Shown here piece by piece: positions 1-8,192 of a DNA stretch of 64,000 nt; positions within the stretch are counted from its first letter, which is position 1; every line of letters starts with the position of its first letter. The notes under the pieces were generated by a model. That model had not been told where the DNA came from. It saw only the letters and a list, made by a program, of their open reading frames with translations, and did not search any database. The stretch lies in NCBI RefSeq assembly GCF_003119115.1, contig NZ_CP022367.1, forward strand, positions 1,725,001 through 1,789,000, in the 5' to 3' direction. Source of the DNA: Azospirillum sp. TSH58 (lineage in GTDB: Bacteria > Pseudomonadota > Alphaproteobacteria > Azospirillales > Azospirillaceae). The position numbers and the translations under genes were made by a program.

Positions 1-2
1 CG

Positions 3-722
3 ATGTCGGAGGCCGCGCGGGAGGTCCGGCTGTGCCAGCGCGTGCTCGCCAAGACCGGCGACACGGTGGTGGGGGAGCTTCTGCGCGGGCACGGCACGCT
101 CTACGAATGGCGCCACTACCCGCCGGGCGACGTCTACGACGCCGAGTATCACGCCCAGTATTATTACCACTGCCACCCCGAGGACGAGCGGCCCGACGGC
201 GAGCACGGCCACTTCCACACCTTCCTGCGCCCGCTGGGCATGCCGCCGGGCATGGAGCCGGTGCCGCTGCGGGATTACGAGGAGCCGGACAACCCCAACG
301 ACGCGCTGTCCCATCTGGTAGGGATCGCCATGGACGTGGCGGGGCAGCCGGTGCGCCTGTTCACGACGAACCGCTGGGTGACGGGGGAGACGTGGTACGC
401 GGCCGACGACGTGATCCGCATGCTCGACGGCTTCACCGTCGACCACGCCCGCCCGTCCTGGCCGGCGAACCGCTGGATCACCGCGATGATGCGGCTGTTC
501 CGGCCGCAGATTCTCAGCCTGCTGCAGGAGCGCGACCGGACCATCGCCGCCTGGAGCGACCGCCATCCCGACGCCTGGGTCTACGAGGACCGGACGCTGG
601 AGGTCACGTCGCAGATTTTGATTTCGGTGGAGGAGCAGATCGCTGCGGTGGATCACGCGCTGCGCGGCGTGCGGCGGCGGTCCTCCGTGCTGCCGGAACC
701 GCCGCGCTTCGTCGCGCCTTGA
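3..722 (+). CDS. Hypothetical protein, Tyr/His-rich N-terminal part
   Basis: Uncharacterised 239-residue protein; I do not recognise the family. The ATG lies two bases inside the window, so a longer N-terminus cannot be excluded. There is no signal peptide or membrane segment, which suggests a cytosolic protein. Residues 49-60 are packed with Tyr and His (YHAQYYYHCHPE) and HGHFH follows at about 68-72, so metal binding is possible, but that is inference only. The middle carries Trp-containing segments such as RWVTGETWYAADD. It converges on rpoH, and its stop codon sits inside a 17-bp-period tandem duplication followed by a strong hairpin. Confidence 0.75.
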   Translation: MSEAAREVRLCQRVLAKTGDTVVGELLRGHGTLYEWRHYPPGDVYDAEYHAQYYYHCHPEDERPDGEHGHFHTFLRPLGMPPGMEPVPLRDYEEPDNPNDALSHLVGIAMDVAGQPVRLFTTNRWVTGETWYAADDVIRMLDGFTVDHARPSWPANRWITAMMRLFRPQILSLLQERDRTIAAWSDRHPDAWVYEDRTLEVTSQILISVEEQIAAVDHALRGVRRRSSVLPEPPRFVAP

Positions 723-745
723 AAAATTTCACGCCTTGAAAAATT
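715..745. repeat. Tandem duplication over the stop codon of the first gene
   Basis: CGCCTTGAAAAATT occurs at 715-728 and again at 732-745, a 17-bp period. The first copy contains the TGA stop of the preceding gene. It is one of several such duplications at gene ends in this window. Confidence 0.7.
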
Positions 746-746
746 A

Positions 747-781
747 CCCTCTCCCGGGGCGGGAGAGGGCCCGGGAGAGGG
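747..781. terminator. Palindromic hairpin between convergent genes
   Basis: CCCTCTCCCGGG (747-758) is the exact reverse complement of CCCGGGAGAGGG (770-781), a 12-bp perfect stem between two convergent genes. It is probably a bidirectional terminator or a solitary REP-like unit. Its CCCTCTCCC/GGGAGAGGG ends match those of the larger palindromic element at 50563-50679. No clear T-run follows it. Confidence 0.5.
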
Positions 782-787
782 AATGCC

Positions 788-1687
788 TCACACCGGCAGC
801 AGCGCCTTGCCGGTGGTGCCCGGAACCTGCCGGGCCTGGGCCATCACCGCCTTCTGGACCTTCTCGAAGGCGCGCACTTCAAGCTGGCGCACGCGCTCGC
901 GCGAGACGTGGAAGTGCTGGCTCAGTTCCTCCAGAGTCAGCGGCTCGTCGCGCAGGCGGCGGGCCACCAGGATCTGGCGCTCGCGGTCGTCCAGAACGCC
1001 CAGCCCCAACTTGAGGAACTGCTGACGGCGCTTGCGCTCCTCCGCGCCGGCCAAGATCGCCTCCTGGTCGGGGCTCTCGTCGGCGAGCAGGTCCAGCCAT
1101 TCGCTGTCGCCATCCTCGGCCAGGGTGGCGTTCAGCGAGCGGTCGGTGCCCAGGCGGCGGTTCATCTCGATCACGTCGGCCTTGGAGACGTCCAGCTCCG
1201 TCGCGATGCTCTCCACCGCTTCCGGAGACAGGTCGCCGCCGAAGCTGCCGTTCTCGGCATCCTGCAACTGCGCCTTCAGCCGGCGCAGGCTGAAGAACAG
1301 CTTCTTCTGCGCCGCCGTGGTGCCGATCTTCACCAGCGACCAGTTGTGCAGCACATATTCCTGGATCGCCGCCCGGATCCACCAGGACGCGTAGGTGGCG
1401 AAGCGGAACCCCTTGTCGGGGTCGAACTTCTGGGCCGCCTGCATGACGCCGACGTTGCCCTCGGCGATCAGGTCGGACAGCGGCAGACCGTAGCCCTGAT
1501 AGCCGCGGGCCATTTTGAAAACGAGCCGGAGGTGGCTGCCGATCAGCTTGTCGAGGGCGCGGCGGTCCTGCCGCTCCCGCCAGCGGATGGCGAAGTCGCG
1601 TTCCTGCTCGGGGGTGAGGTAGTCGTACTTGCGGGTTTCTTTTAGAAAGAGGGTGAGGGGTTCGCCAGAAACTGCCAGTTCCGTCAA
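788..1687 (-). CDS. rpoH: RNA polymerase sigma factor RpoH (sigma-32 family)
   Basis: Heat-shock-type sigma factor that directs core RNA polymerase to stress promoters. The order is region 1.2/2.1 (LTLFLKETRKY... start), region 2.2-2.4 (SHLRLVFKMARGYQGYG, then DLIAEGNVGVMQA and RFATYASWWIRAAIQEY) and the diagnostic RpoH box QKKLFFSLRR straight after VKIGTTAA. C-terminal region 4 ends in a helix-turn-helix (LTLEELSQHFHVSRERVRQLE). I prefer a TTG start at 1687, because AGGAG sits seven bases upstream of it; a GTG at 1723 would add 12 residues and has no such site. That gives 299 residues, normal for the family. Alphaproteobacteria often carry several rpoH paralogues, so this may not be the main heat-shock factor. 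Confidence 0.9.
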   Translation of the reverse strand: MTELAVSGEPLTLFLKETRKYDYLTPEQERDFAIRWRERQDRRALDKLIGSHLRLVFKMARGYQGYGLPLSDLIAEGNVGVMQAAQKFDPDKGFRFATYASWWIRAAIQEYVLHNWSLVKIGTTAAQKKLFFSLRRLKAQLQDAENGSFGGDLSPEAVESIATELDVSKADVIEMNRRLGTDRSLNATLAEDGDSEWLDLLADESPDQEAILAGAEERKRRQQFLKLGLGVLDDRERQILVARRLRDEPLTLEELSQHFHVSRERVRQLEVRAFEKVQKAVMAQARQVPGTTGKALLPV

Positions 1688-1838
1688 AGAGCTTCTCCTG
1701 ATTCCGGCATCCTCGGGAAACACCCTGCAATGAACCGATGGCCTCCGTTCCGGCTGGCCGGCGGGGCCATCGGAGCGGGGTGGGATCGGCTGTGGCCCAG
1801 GGCCGGCCGTGACTGTGTGGATGTCGGCAAGAGCTTAG

Positions 1839-1866
1839 AAATAAGAGGTCGCCGCCGCCGTTCAAG
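1839..1866 (-). promoter_or_regulatory. Candidate heat-shock promoter of rpoH
   Basis: On the minus strand, CTTGAA (1866-1861) and CTTATTT (1845-1839) are 15 bases apart and about 150 bases upstream of the TTG start. This resembles the alphaproteobacterial sigma-32 pattern (CTTGAC / CYTATNT), which would imply autoregulation. The match is by eye and the spacing is slightly short. Confidence 0.35.
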
Positions 1867-1987
1867 GGGTGGGGGGAAAGAAAGTATCCGCAGCCGGAAA
1901 ACGGGAACTCTGCGCGACAGGCCGCGTTGGGGGTCGCGTCGGGTCGGCTGGATTCGGCCCGGTGACCGCCAACGGAGGGCCGCGGCC

Positions 1988-3397
1988 ATGGACCTCGATC
2001 CCCTGCTTCTGTCACGAATCCAGTTCGCTTTCGTGATTTCTTTTCACATCCTTTTCCCCTCTTTTACGGTGGGTCTGGCCTGCTGGATCGCGGTTCTGGA
2101 GGCGCGCTGGCTGATGACCGGCAAGGCGCTGTACCGCAGCCTGTCGGAATTCTGGACGCGGATCTTCGCCATCTCCTTCGGCATGGGCGTGGTCTCGGGA
2201 ATCGTGATGACCTACCAGTTCGGCACGAACTGGAGCCGCTGGTCCGACATCGTCGGCAACGTGCTGGGTCCGCTGATCCAGTACGAGGTGGTGACCGCCT
2301 TCTTCCTGGAGGCCGCCTTCCTCGGCATCCTGCTGTTCGGGCGGGACCGCGTGCCGCGGGGCGTCCATTTCCTGGCGGCTGTTCTGGTGGCCACGGGAAC
2401 GGTGATCTCGTCCTTCTGGATTCTGTCCGCGAACAGCTGGATGCACACACCGGCCGGGGCGGAATTGCGGGACGGGCGGTTCTTCGTCACCGACTGGTGG
2501 GCGGTGGTGTTCAATCCATCCTTCCCCTACCGGCTCGCCCACATGCTGACGGCGATGTTCCTGACCACCGGATTCGTGGTGGCGGGCATCAGCGCCTTCT
2601 ACCTGCTGCGCAACCGCTTCCTGGACCACGCGCGGGTCGGGCTCAGCATGTCGCTGGCGCTCATCACCGTCCTGGCGCCCTTGCAGATCTTCCTGGGCGA
2701 CCTGCACGGGCTGAACACGCTGGAGCACCAGCCGGCCAAGATCGCCGCGATGGAGGGCCATTGGGAGGGCGGGGCGCGGGCGCCGCTGATCCTGTTCGCC
2801 ATCCCCGACAACGAGGCGGAGGCCAACCACGCGGAAATCGCCATTCCCGCCCTGTCCAGCCTGATCCTGACCCACGATTGGGACGGGGTGGTTCCCGGAC
2901 TGAAGAGCTTCCCGGTGGCGGACCGGCCCAACCCGGAGATCCTGTTCTGGACCTTCCGCATCATGGTGGGGATCGGCATGGTCATGCTGGCGGTGGCGCT
3001 GATCCATCTGGTGCAGCGGGTGCGCGGGAAGCTCTACAGCCCGCACTGGTTCCACAAGGTTCTGGTCGGCTGCATGCCGCTGGGCTTCGTCGCCATCCTG
3101 GCCGGCTGGTTCACGACCGAGATCGGACGCCAGCCCTGGGTGGTCTACGGGATGATCCGCACGGCGGACGCGGTGACCCCGGCCCTGACCGGTGGGGCGG
3201 TGCTGACCTCCCTGATCGTCTTCATGGCGGTCTACACCGTCATCTACGGGGCCGGGACCTATTACCTGTTCCGGCTTCTGACCATCGGCCCGGCGCGGCT
3301 GAACGACGAGGATCTGGAGGTCCCGGCGGTGGCGCAGGGCCATCAGCCGAAGCGGCCCCTGTCGATGCCCGGCGAATCCATCGAACCCGCGGAGTGA
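1988..3397 (+). CDS. cydA: Cytochrome bd ubiquinol oxidase subunit I (CioA-like)
   Basis: Membrane quinol oxidase subunit that binds hemes b558, b595 and d and reduces O2 to water without pumping protons. The 469-residue chain opens MDLDPLLLSRIQFAFV. It has the N-terminal heme His (H20, in ISFHILFPSF), many membrane helices and the GRQPWVVYG segment conserved in CydA. The quinol loop is short, as in the cyanide-insensitive CioA branch (E. coli CydA is 522 residues), so low cyanide sensitivity is expected but not shown. The ATG at 1988 is chosen because the CydA N-terminal helix begins there; the upstream in-frame extension is Arg-rich and unlike the family. It is followed by cydB after 5 bp. 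Confidence 0.93.
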   Translation: MDLDPLLLSRIQFAFVISFHILFPSFTVGLACWIAVLEARWLMTGKALYRSLSEFWTRIFAISFGMGVVSGIVMTYQFGTNWSRWSDIVGNVLGPLIQYEVVTAFFLEAAFLGILLFGRDRVPRGVHFLAAVLVATGTVISSFWILSANSWMHTPAGAELRDGRFFVTDWWAVVFNPSFPYRLAHMLTAMFLTTGFVVAGISAFYLLRNRFLDHARVGLSMSLALITVLAPLQIFLGDLHGLNTLEHQPAKIAAMEGHWEGGARAPLILFAIPDNEAEANHAEIAIPALSSLILTHDWDGVVPGLKSFPVADRPNPEILFWTFRIMVGIGMVMLAVALIHLVQRVRGKLYSPHWFHKVLVGCMPLGFVAILAGWFTTEIGRQPWVVYGMIRTADAVTPALTGGAVLTSLIVFMAVYTVIYGAGTYYLFRLLTIGPARLNDEDLEVPAVAQGHQPKRPLSMPGESIEPAE

Positions 3398-3402
3398 CGT
3401 CC

Positions 3403-4410
3403 ATGGAAGGCAGTCTGCTGACCCTCGCCTGGGTCGCCATCGTTGGATTCGCCGTCTTCATGTATGTGCTGATGGACGGCTTCGACCTCGGCATCGGCAT
3501 CCTCTACCCCTTCGCCCCGAGCGAGGAGGCGCGGGACGTCATGATGAACTCCGTGGCGCCGGTCTGGGACTTCAACGAGACGTGGCTGATCCTCGGCGGG
3601 GCGGGGCTGTTCGCGGCCTTTCCCATCGCCTACGCCATCGTCCTGCCGGCCATGTATCTGCCGCTGCTGTTGATGCTGATCGCATTGATCTTCCGCGGCG
3701 TGGCCTTCGAGTTCCGCTTCAAGGCGCGGAGCAGCCGCCATCTCTGGAACAAGGCCTTCTTCCTGGGCTCGCTGCTCGCCACCTTCGCGCAAGGGGTGGT
3801 TCTCGGCTCGTTCCTTCAGGGGATCGAGGTGGAGGGGCGCAACTTCGCCGGGACCATGCTGGACTGGCTGACCCCTTTCAGCCTGTTCTGCGGCGTGGCC
3901 CTGATCGCCGGCTACGCGCTTCTGGGAAGCACGTGGCTGATCTGGCGGACCATCGGGATTTTGCAGGACTGGTGCTTCCGCGTGGCGCGCCGGCTGCTGA
4001 TCGTGGTGCTGGTTCTGGTCGCGGCGGTCAGCCTGTGGACGCCCTTCCTGGACGCCTCCATCGCCACGCGCTGGTTCTCGGTTCCCAACATCCTGCTGCT
4101 GTCGCCGGTGCCGCTGATGGTCGGCTTCCTCGCCTTCGGCCTGTGGCGGGCGCTGGACGAGGGGCGGGAGGTGCTGCCCTTCGCTTTCGCCATGGGGCTG
4201 TTCGCCCTGTCCTACCTGGGGCTGGCGATCAGCCTGTGGCCGGTGCTGATTCCGCCCGGCATCACCGTCTGGCAGGCCGCCGCCCCGCCGGAGACGCAGG
4301 TCTTCCTGCTGATCGGCATGGCCTTCCTGATCCCGACGATCCTGGTCTACACCGCCTACAGCTACTGGGTCTTCCGCGGCAAGGTGACGGGCGCCATCGG
4401 TTATCATTGA
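3403..4410 (+). CDS. cydB: Cytochrome bd ubiquinol oxidase subunit II (CioB-like)
   Basis: Second structural subunit of the bd oxidase (335 residues), needed to assemble the hemes of subunit I. The hallmark N-terminus FMYVLMDGFDLGIGILYPF and the NSVAPVWDFNETWLILGG segment are present, with about eight further hydrophobic helices. It is shorter than E. coli CydB (379), consistent with the CioB subgroup. No cydX-like small ORF follows. The stop codon lies in the first copy of a triple 16-bp repeat. Confidence 0.93.
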   Translation: MEGSLLTLAWVAIVGFAVFMYVLMDGFDLGIGILYPFAPSEEARDVMMNSVAPVWDFNETWLILGGAGLFAAFPIAYAIVLPAMYLPLLLMLIALIFRGVAFEFRFKARSSRHLWNKAFFLGSLLATFAQGVVLGSFLQGIEVEGRNFAGTMLDWLTPFSLFCGVALIAGYALLGSTWLIWRTIGILQDWCFRVARRLLIVVLVLVAAVSLWTPFLDASIATRWFSVPNILLLSPVPLMVGFLAFGLWRALDEGREVLPFAFAMGLFALSYLGLAISLWPVLIPPGITVWQAAAPPETQVFLLIGMAFLIPTILVYTAYSYWVFRGKVTGAIGYH

Positions 4411-4449
4411 AGGCGGCTATCATTGAGCGTGGCCATCATTGAGCCGGGC
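4402..4449. repeat. Three 16-bp tandem copies at the cydB stop codon
   Basis: TATCATTGAAGGCGGC, TATCATTGAGCGTGGC and CATCATTGAGCCGGGC are contiguous from 4402. The first contains the cydB TGA; the other two repeat the stop-like ATCATTGA core in non-coding DNA. Confidence 0.75.
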
Positions 4450-4497
4450 CCCGCCCCTGGCGTACAACAGCCGACCCCTTTCGACGGAGACCGCGCC

Positions 4498-5172
4498 ATG
4501 ACCCCAGACATCGCCCCGGACATCAGCTTCGCCGAGGTGATGCTGCGCAAGGGTGCGGAGCTGTTGCAGGACACGCCTTCGGAGGACGCGGCGGAGGAGG
4601 CGGTGAACATCATGGCCCGCCGCCTCGCCATCGCCGCCACGATGGACGCGCCGCTGGTCGTCCACACCGAGGGCGGCGGCCGGCCGGAGATGTTCGAGGA
4701 GGCGATGCGGCTGTCCGGCGTCTCCGCCGGGGAGCGCGCCGCCGCCCTGGCCGAGGCCCGGCAGGCGGAGCGGGCCGTGGTGTTCGAGTTCGACGGCACC
4801 GGCCCGCTGACCGGCAACCGCGTGGTCGCCGCCGTGATCCGTCCGGAGGACCGGCCGGACCTTCTGGAGGCCTACATCGCCATCGGGCGCCTGCGCGACG
4901 GCGCCGCCCAGGTGACCGTCGCCCCGGCGACCCTGCGCCTCGATGTCCGCGCGCTGGCGGAGACGCTGGCGCTGATCGGTCCGGCGGCGCAGCACAGCGT
5001 CAACGCCGCCAACGCCGCCATGGCCCACGCGGCGGGCATCACCGCCCTGCCGGGGCATGAGCTGGACAGCATGCCGGGCGCCCTGGTCGCGCTCTACTGG
5101 CACGCCTTCTGCCTGTCCTCGGCCCGCACGCGGCTGCGCCCCACCGGGCCGAACGCCCCGACCCTGCATTGA
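4498..5172 (+). CDS. Hypothetical protein at the head of the glycan island
   Basis: A 224-residue protein that I cannot assign. It is helical and Ala-rich, with no signal peptide or membrane helix. Visible stretches are FAEVMLRKGAELLQD at the N-terminus, VNIMARRLAIAATMDAPLVVHTEGGGRPEM near residues 38-67, and a C-terminal HAFCLSSARTRLRPTGPN. ATG 4498 is chosen (purine-rich GACGGAGACC upstream); an upstream TTG at 4423 would start inside the repeat after cydB. The stop overlaps the possible TTG start of pseG, so it is probably the first gene of the pse transcript and may act in flagellin modification (inference from position only). Confidence 0.7.
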   Translation: MTPDIAPDISFAEVMLRKGAELLQDTPSEDAAEEAVNIMARRLAIAATMDAPLVVHTEGGGRPEMFEEAMRLSGVSAGERAAALAEARQAERAVVFEFDGTGPLTGNRVVAAVIRPEDRPDLLEAYIAIGRLRDGAAQVTVAPATLRLDVRALAETLALIGPAAQHSVNAANAAMAHAAGITALPGHELDSMPGALVALYWHAFCLSSARTRLRPTGPNAPTLH

Positions 5173-5189
5173 GCGCCGGAGAGCGGCCC

Positions 5190-6233
5190 GTGAGGGTGCT
5201 GTTCCGCGCCGACGCCGGGGCGTCCATCGGGGCCGGGCATGTCATGCGCTGCCTCGCGGTGGCGGAAGCCGTGCGGGAGCTGGGCGGCGACGCCCACTTC
5301 GCCGCGGCGAGCCTGCCGCCGGCCTTGGCGGACCGTCTGCGCTCGGCCGGCATGGCTTTTCACCGGATCGACGCGGAGGCCGGCGGCGCCGCCGACCTCG
5401 CCGCGACCCGCACCGTCGCGGCGGAAACCGGCGCTTCCGCCATCGTGCTGGACGGCTACGGGTTCTCGGAGGGCTGGCGGGCCGGGCTGGTTGGGATGGG
5501 GCTGTCCGTTCTCGCCTTCGACGACGCCGGAACGGGCGAGCCGATCCACGCCGGGCTGATCGTCAACGCCGCGCCGGACGCCGCGTCGCTGCCCTACCGC
5601 AAGGGAAACCCCGACGCCCGGCTGCTGCTCGGCCCGGCTTACGCCCCACTGCGGCGGGAGGTGCGGGAGGCCGCCGCGGTGCCCAAGCCGCCGTTGGAGG
5701 AGCGCCGCGGCCTGCTGGTGACCTTCGGCGGCTCCGACCCGCTGGGGCTGACGGCACCGGTGATCGAGCGCCTCGCCCCCTGCCTGCCATCGGGCGTTTG
5801 GCTGGACGTGGCGGTCGGCGGGGCGGTGCGCGACGCGGCGGCGGTGGAGGCCGTGGCGGAGCGTTTCAAAGACAGCGTGCGGCTGCACCACGACACGCCG
5901 CGCATGGGGCATCTGATGGCGCAGGCCGGGCTGGCCGTTTCGGCGGCGGGCACCACGACCGGGGAATTGGCGGCCATCGGCACGCCCGCCGTCCTCGTCA
6001 CCATCGCCGACAACCAATTGGAGGGCGCCCGCCAGTCGGAGGCTCTGGGCTGGTGCGCCCTGGTGCCCGGACAGACCGAAGCTGCTCCGGAGCGGATCGC
6101 CGACGTGGCGCTGGAGCTTTGGGCCGATCCGGCGCGGCGGCGGGCCATGGCGGACAAACTGGCGGGGATCGTCGATGGCCAGGGCGCCCTGCGCATCGCG
6201 CGGGCGCTGGCGGAGGTCGTCACCCGGCGGTGA
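5190..6233 (+). CDS. pseG: UDP-2,4-diacetamido-2,4,6-trideoxy-beta-L-altropyranose hydrolase
   Basis: PseG releases UDP from UDP-2,4-diacetamido-2,4,6-trideoxy-beta-L-altrose, the step before condensation to pseudaminic acid. The N-terminus MRVLFRADAGASIGAGHVMR holds the GxGHxxRC motif with the catalytic His; the C-terminal half has the GT-B-like segment TFGGSDPLGLT and the nucleotide-binding stretch SAAGTTTGELAAIGTPAVLV. Its 347 residues fit PseG. The GTG at 5190 is preferred over the TTG at 5169 because the family begins right at the first beta strand; GGAGAG precedes it. The partner pseI lies 9 kb downstream. The 3' end overlaps the convergent SDR gene by 14 bp. Confidence 0.87.
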   Translation: MRVLFRADAGASIGAGHVMRCLAVAEAVRELGGDAHFAAASLPPALADRLRSAGMAFHRIDAEAGGAADLAATRTVAAETGASAIVLDGYGFSEGWRAGLVGMGLSVLAFDDAGTGEPIHAGLIVNAAPDAASLPYRKGNPDARLLLGPAYAPLRREVREAAAVPKPPLEERRGLLVTFGGSDPLGLTAPVIERLAPCLPSGVWLDVAVGGAVRDAAAVEAVAERFKDSVRLHHDTPRMGHLMAQAGLAVSAAGTTTGELAAIGTPAVLVTIADNQLEGARQSEALGWCALVPGQTEAAPERIADVALELWADPARRRAMADKLAGIVDGQGALRIARALAEVVTRR

Positions 6234-6996
6234 AGCCGCCGTCCACGGGCAGCACGGTCCCGGTCACCCAGCGCCCGCTGTCGGCCAGCAGATAGGCCAC
6301 CGCGTCGGCCACGTCCTGCGGCGCGCCGTAACCCAGCGGGTGGGCGGCGGCGAGCGCGGCGTTCTGCTCCGCCGGCAGCATGGCGAACTGCTTCTCCGCC
6401 TTGGCGCCCAGAACCACCGCCGGCGCGACCACATTGACGCGGATTCGCTTGTCGGCCAGCTCCAACGCCAGCGATTGCGCCACCGAGACCAGCGCCGCCT
6501 TGCTCGCCGAATAGAGCGAGCGGCCCTTCTGCCCCTTCAGCCCGGCGACCGAGCCGACATAGACGATCGAGCCGCCACCCGGCGCGAACACGCCCTTCTG
6601 GTGGAAGCCGCGCGCCAGCATCAGCGACGCCCCGACGTTCAGCGTGAAATAACGGTCGAACTGCGCCCGGTTGACCTGCCGCAGCACGGAGTAGCCCTGC
6701 TCCGACGCGGAATGGACCAGACCGGCGAAGGGACCGCCCGCCTCGGCCAGCCCCTTCATCCAGCCGGGGATGGCGTCCAGATCGGTCAGGTCGAAGGGGG
6801 CGACGCCGTGCCGCTCCGGCCCGTCCAGCAGAGCGCGGGTGGCCTCCAGCGCGTCGGCGCGTCGGCCGACCAGCGTCAGCGCGGCGCCCAGCCCGGCCAG
6901 CGTCCGGCAGATCTCCCGCCCGATGTCGCTGTCGGACGAGGCCCCGGTCACCAGCAGGCGCCGTCCCGTGAGGTCGAGCGGGTTGCGCATGGCCAA
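6220..6996 (-). CDS. SDR-family oxidoreductase (ketoreductase-like, variant NNAG motif)
   Basis: NAD(P)H-dependent short-chain dehydrogenase of 258 residues. The cofactor motif is TGASSDSDIG, the catalytic pair YSASK is intact, and PVDGGF closes the fold. The usual NNAG motif is replaced by VHSASEQG, so the active-site Asn is not in its normal setting. It lies 8 bp downstream of the KAS III gene on the same strand, so the likely role is reduction of the beta-keto product (inference). It shares an N-terminal pattern (NPLxDLTGR..LVTGAS) with the SDR at 9329, which suggests duplication. Confidence 0.85.
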   Translation of the reverse strand: MAMRNPLDLTGRRLLVTGASSDSDIGREICRTLAGLGAALTLVGRRADALEATRALLDGPERHGVAPFDLTDLDAIPGWMKGLAEAGGPFAGLVHSASEQGYSVLRQVNRAQFDRYFTLNVGASLMLARGFHQKGVFAPGGGSIVYVGSVAGLKGQKGRSLYSASKAALVSVAQSLALELADKRIRVNVVAPAVVLGAKAEKQFAMLPAEQNAALAAAHPLGYGAPQDVADAVAYLLADSGRWVTGTVLPVDGGFTAG

Positions 6997-7003
6997 GCGG
7001 CTC

Positions 7004-8086
7004 TCAGGGGGTCAGCAGGGGGAAGTCGTCGGGAATCTCCTGCACTTCCGGTGCGGGGATCGGCCCGACGTCGGCGACCACGGCGCCCCAGGACCAGCCG
7101 ACGCCGAAGCCGGCCAGAAGCATCTTGCGCGTGCCGGTGGACAGCGCCTCGCCCAGCCGGTGGCTGACCGCCAGCGGGATGGAGGCGGAGCTGGTGTTGC
7201 CGAAGTCGTGCATGTCCACGAGGAATTTTTCCGGCGGGAACTTGGTCTTCTTGCGCAGATGCTCCAGCATGAAGGCGTTGGCCTGATGCATCACGCAGAG
7301 GTCGATGTCCTCCACCCCCACGCCGGCGAACTCCAGCGCCTCGCGGACCAGCGGCGGCACGGCGCGCAGCGTGAAGGCGAAGACCTCGGCCCCGTTCAGC
7401 GACAGGCGCGAGTCGGTGAACATCCGCTCCTGCTTCTCCGCCGGCCAGGGCTCGCGGCCGGGCACCAGCGAGTTGCGGCGCCCGCCGGCCTTGACCCAGA
7501 TGTTCTTCGCTCCGCCGCCGTCGGTGCCGACGACGACGTGGATCGGCGCGGCCCCCTGGCTGACCTCCAGCGCCACGGCCCCGCCGGCGTCGCCGAACAG
7601 CGGCAGGGTGGAGCGGTCGCCCGGCACGAGGTGGCGCGAGCTGGTGTCGCCGCACAGGACGATCGCCCGCCGGCCCGTCGATCCGCCGAGCAGCCGCCCG
7701 GCCATCCACAGGCCGTAGACGAAGCCGGAACAGCCCAGATTGACGTCGAAGCAGGCCGCACCGGTCGACAGCCCCAGCCGCTTCTGCATGACGCAGGAGG
7801 TCGCCGGGACGTTGTAGTCCGGGTCCTGCGACACGAAGACCAGAACGTCGACGCTGGCCGGGTCCCAGCCGAGCTGGGCGAGCAGCCCTTCCGCCGCCGC
7901 GACGCACATGTCCGACGCGCAGATGTGCGGCGGGGCGATGCGCCGCTCGTACACGCCGGTGGTGGCGAACAGCTTCTCCGCCTCCTCCGCCGTGAAGAGG
8001 GAATGGTCCTCCAGGAAGGAATGGCGGTGCGGCGGCACGGCGGCCCGGAATCCCGCGATGCGCACGCCCTCGATGATGGCCTTCAC
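7004..8086 (-). CDS. 3-oxoacyl-ACP synthase III family protein (first copy)
   Basis: FabH/KAS III-type condensing enzyme that joins an acyl-CoA starter to malonyl-ACP or another acceptor. The Cys-His-Asn triad is complete: Cys in NLGCSGFVYG, His in MHQANAF, Asn in GNTSSASIP. The start is GTG at 8086 (VKAIIEGVRIAGF), with AGGGAGG about nine bases upstream; in-frame codons farther upstream run into the intergenic region. At 360 residues it is somewhat longer than E. coli FabH (317). With the downstream SDR it forms a two-gene unit divergent from the Rieske gene. Its paralogue at 20308 shares GCSG and HQAN contexts. A role in making the acyl group of a flagellin sugar is inferred from context. 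Confidence 0.87.
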   Translation of the reverse strand: MKAIIEGVRIAGFRAAVPPHRHSFLEDHSLFTAEEAEKLFATTGVYERRIAPPHICASDMCVAAAEGLLAQLGWDPASVDVLVFVSQDPDYNVPATSCVMQKRLGLSTGAACFDVNLGCSGFVYGLWMAGRLLGGSTGRRAIVLCGDTSSRHLVPGDRSTLPLFGDAGGAVALEVSQGAAPIHVVVGTDGGGAKNIWVKAGGRRNSLVPGREPWPAEKQERMFTDSRLSLNGAEVFAFTLRAVPPLVREALEFAGVGVEDIDLCVMHQANAFMLEHLRKKTKFPPEKFLVDMHDFGNTSSASIPLAVSHRLGEALSTGTRKMLLAGFGVGWSWGAVVADVGPIPAPEVQEIPDDFPLLTP

Positions 8087-8192
8087 CGGCTGCTCCCTCC
8101 CTCCGCCGCCGCTGCGTCCGTCCTGGACTTGGGCGAATTCGGAGACTATTAACCGAAAGAACGCTAGGGTCGAATGATTAACGAACCGATAA
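8087..8192. promoter_or_regulatory. Divergent intergenic region (KAS III / Rieske)
   Basis: About 106 bp between divergent genes, with an AT-richer core (ACTATTAACCGAAAGAACG and ATGATTAACGAACC). The direct repeat ATTAAC(C)GAA occurs at about 8145 and 8177. It is presumably a bidirectional promoter; I cannot place defined -35/-10 boxes. Confidence 0.35.

Noticed and set aside
4402..4449. CRISPR-like short repeats
   Set aside because: The units are contiguous without spacers and overlap a stop codon.
4411..4497. Possible cydX after cydB
   Set aside because: The gap is filled by 16-bp repeats and holds no small membrane-protein frame.
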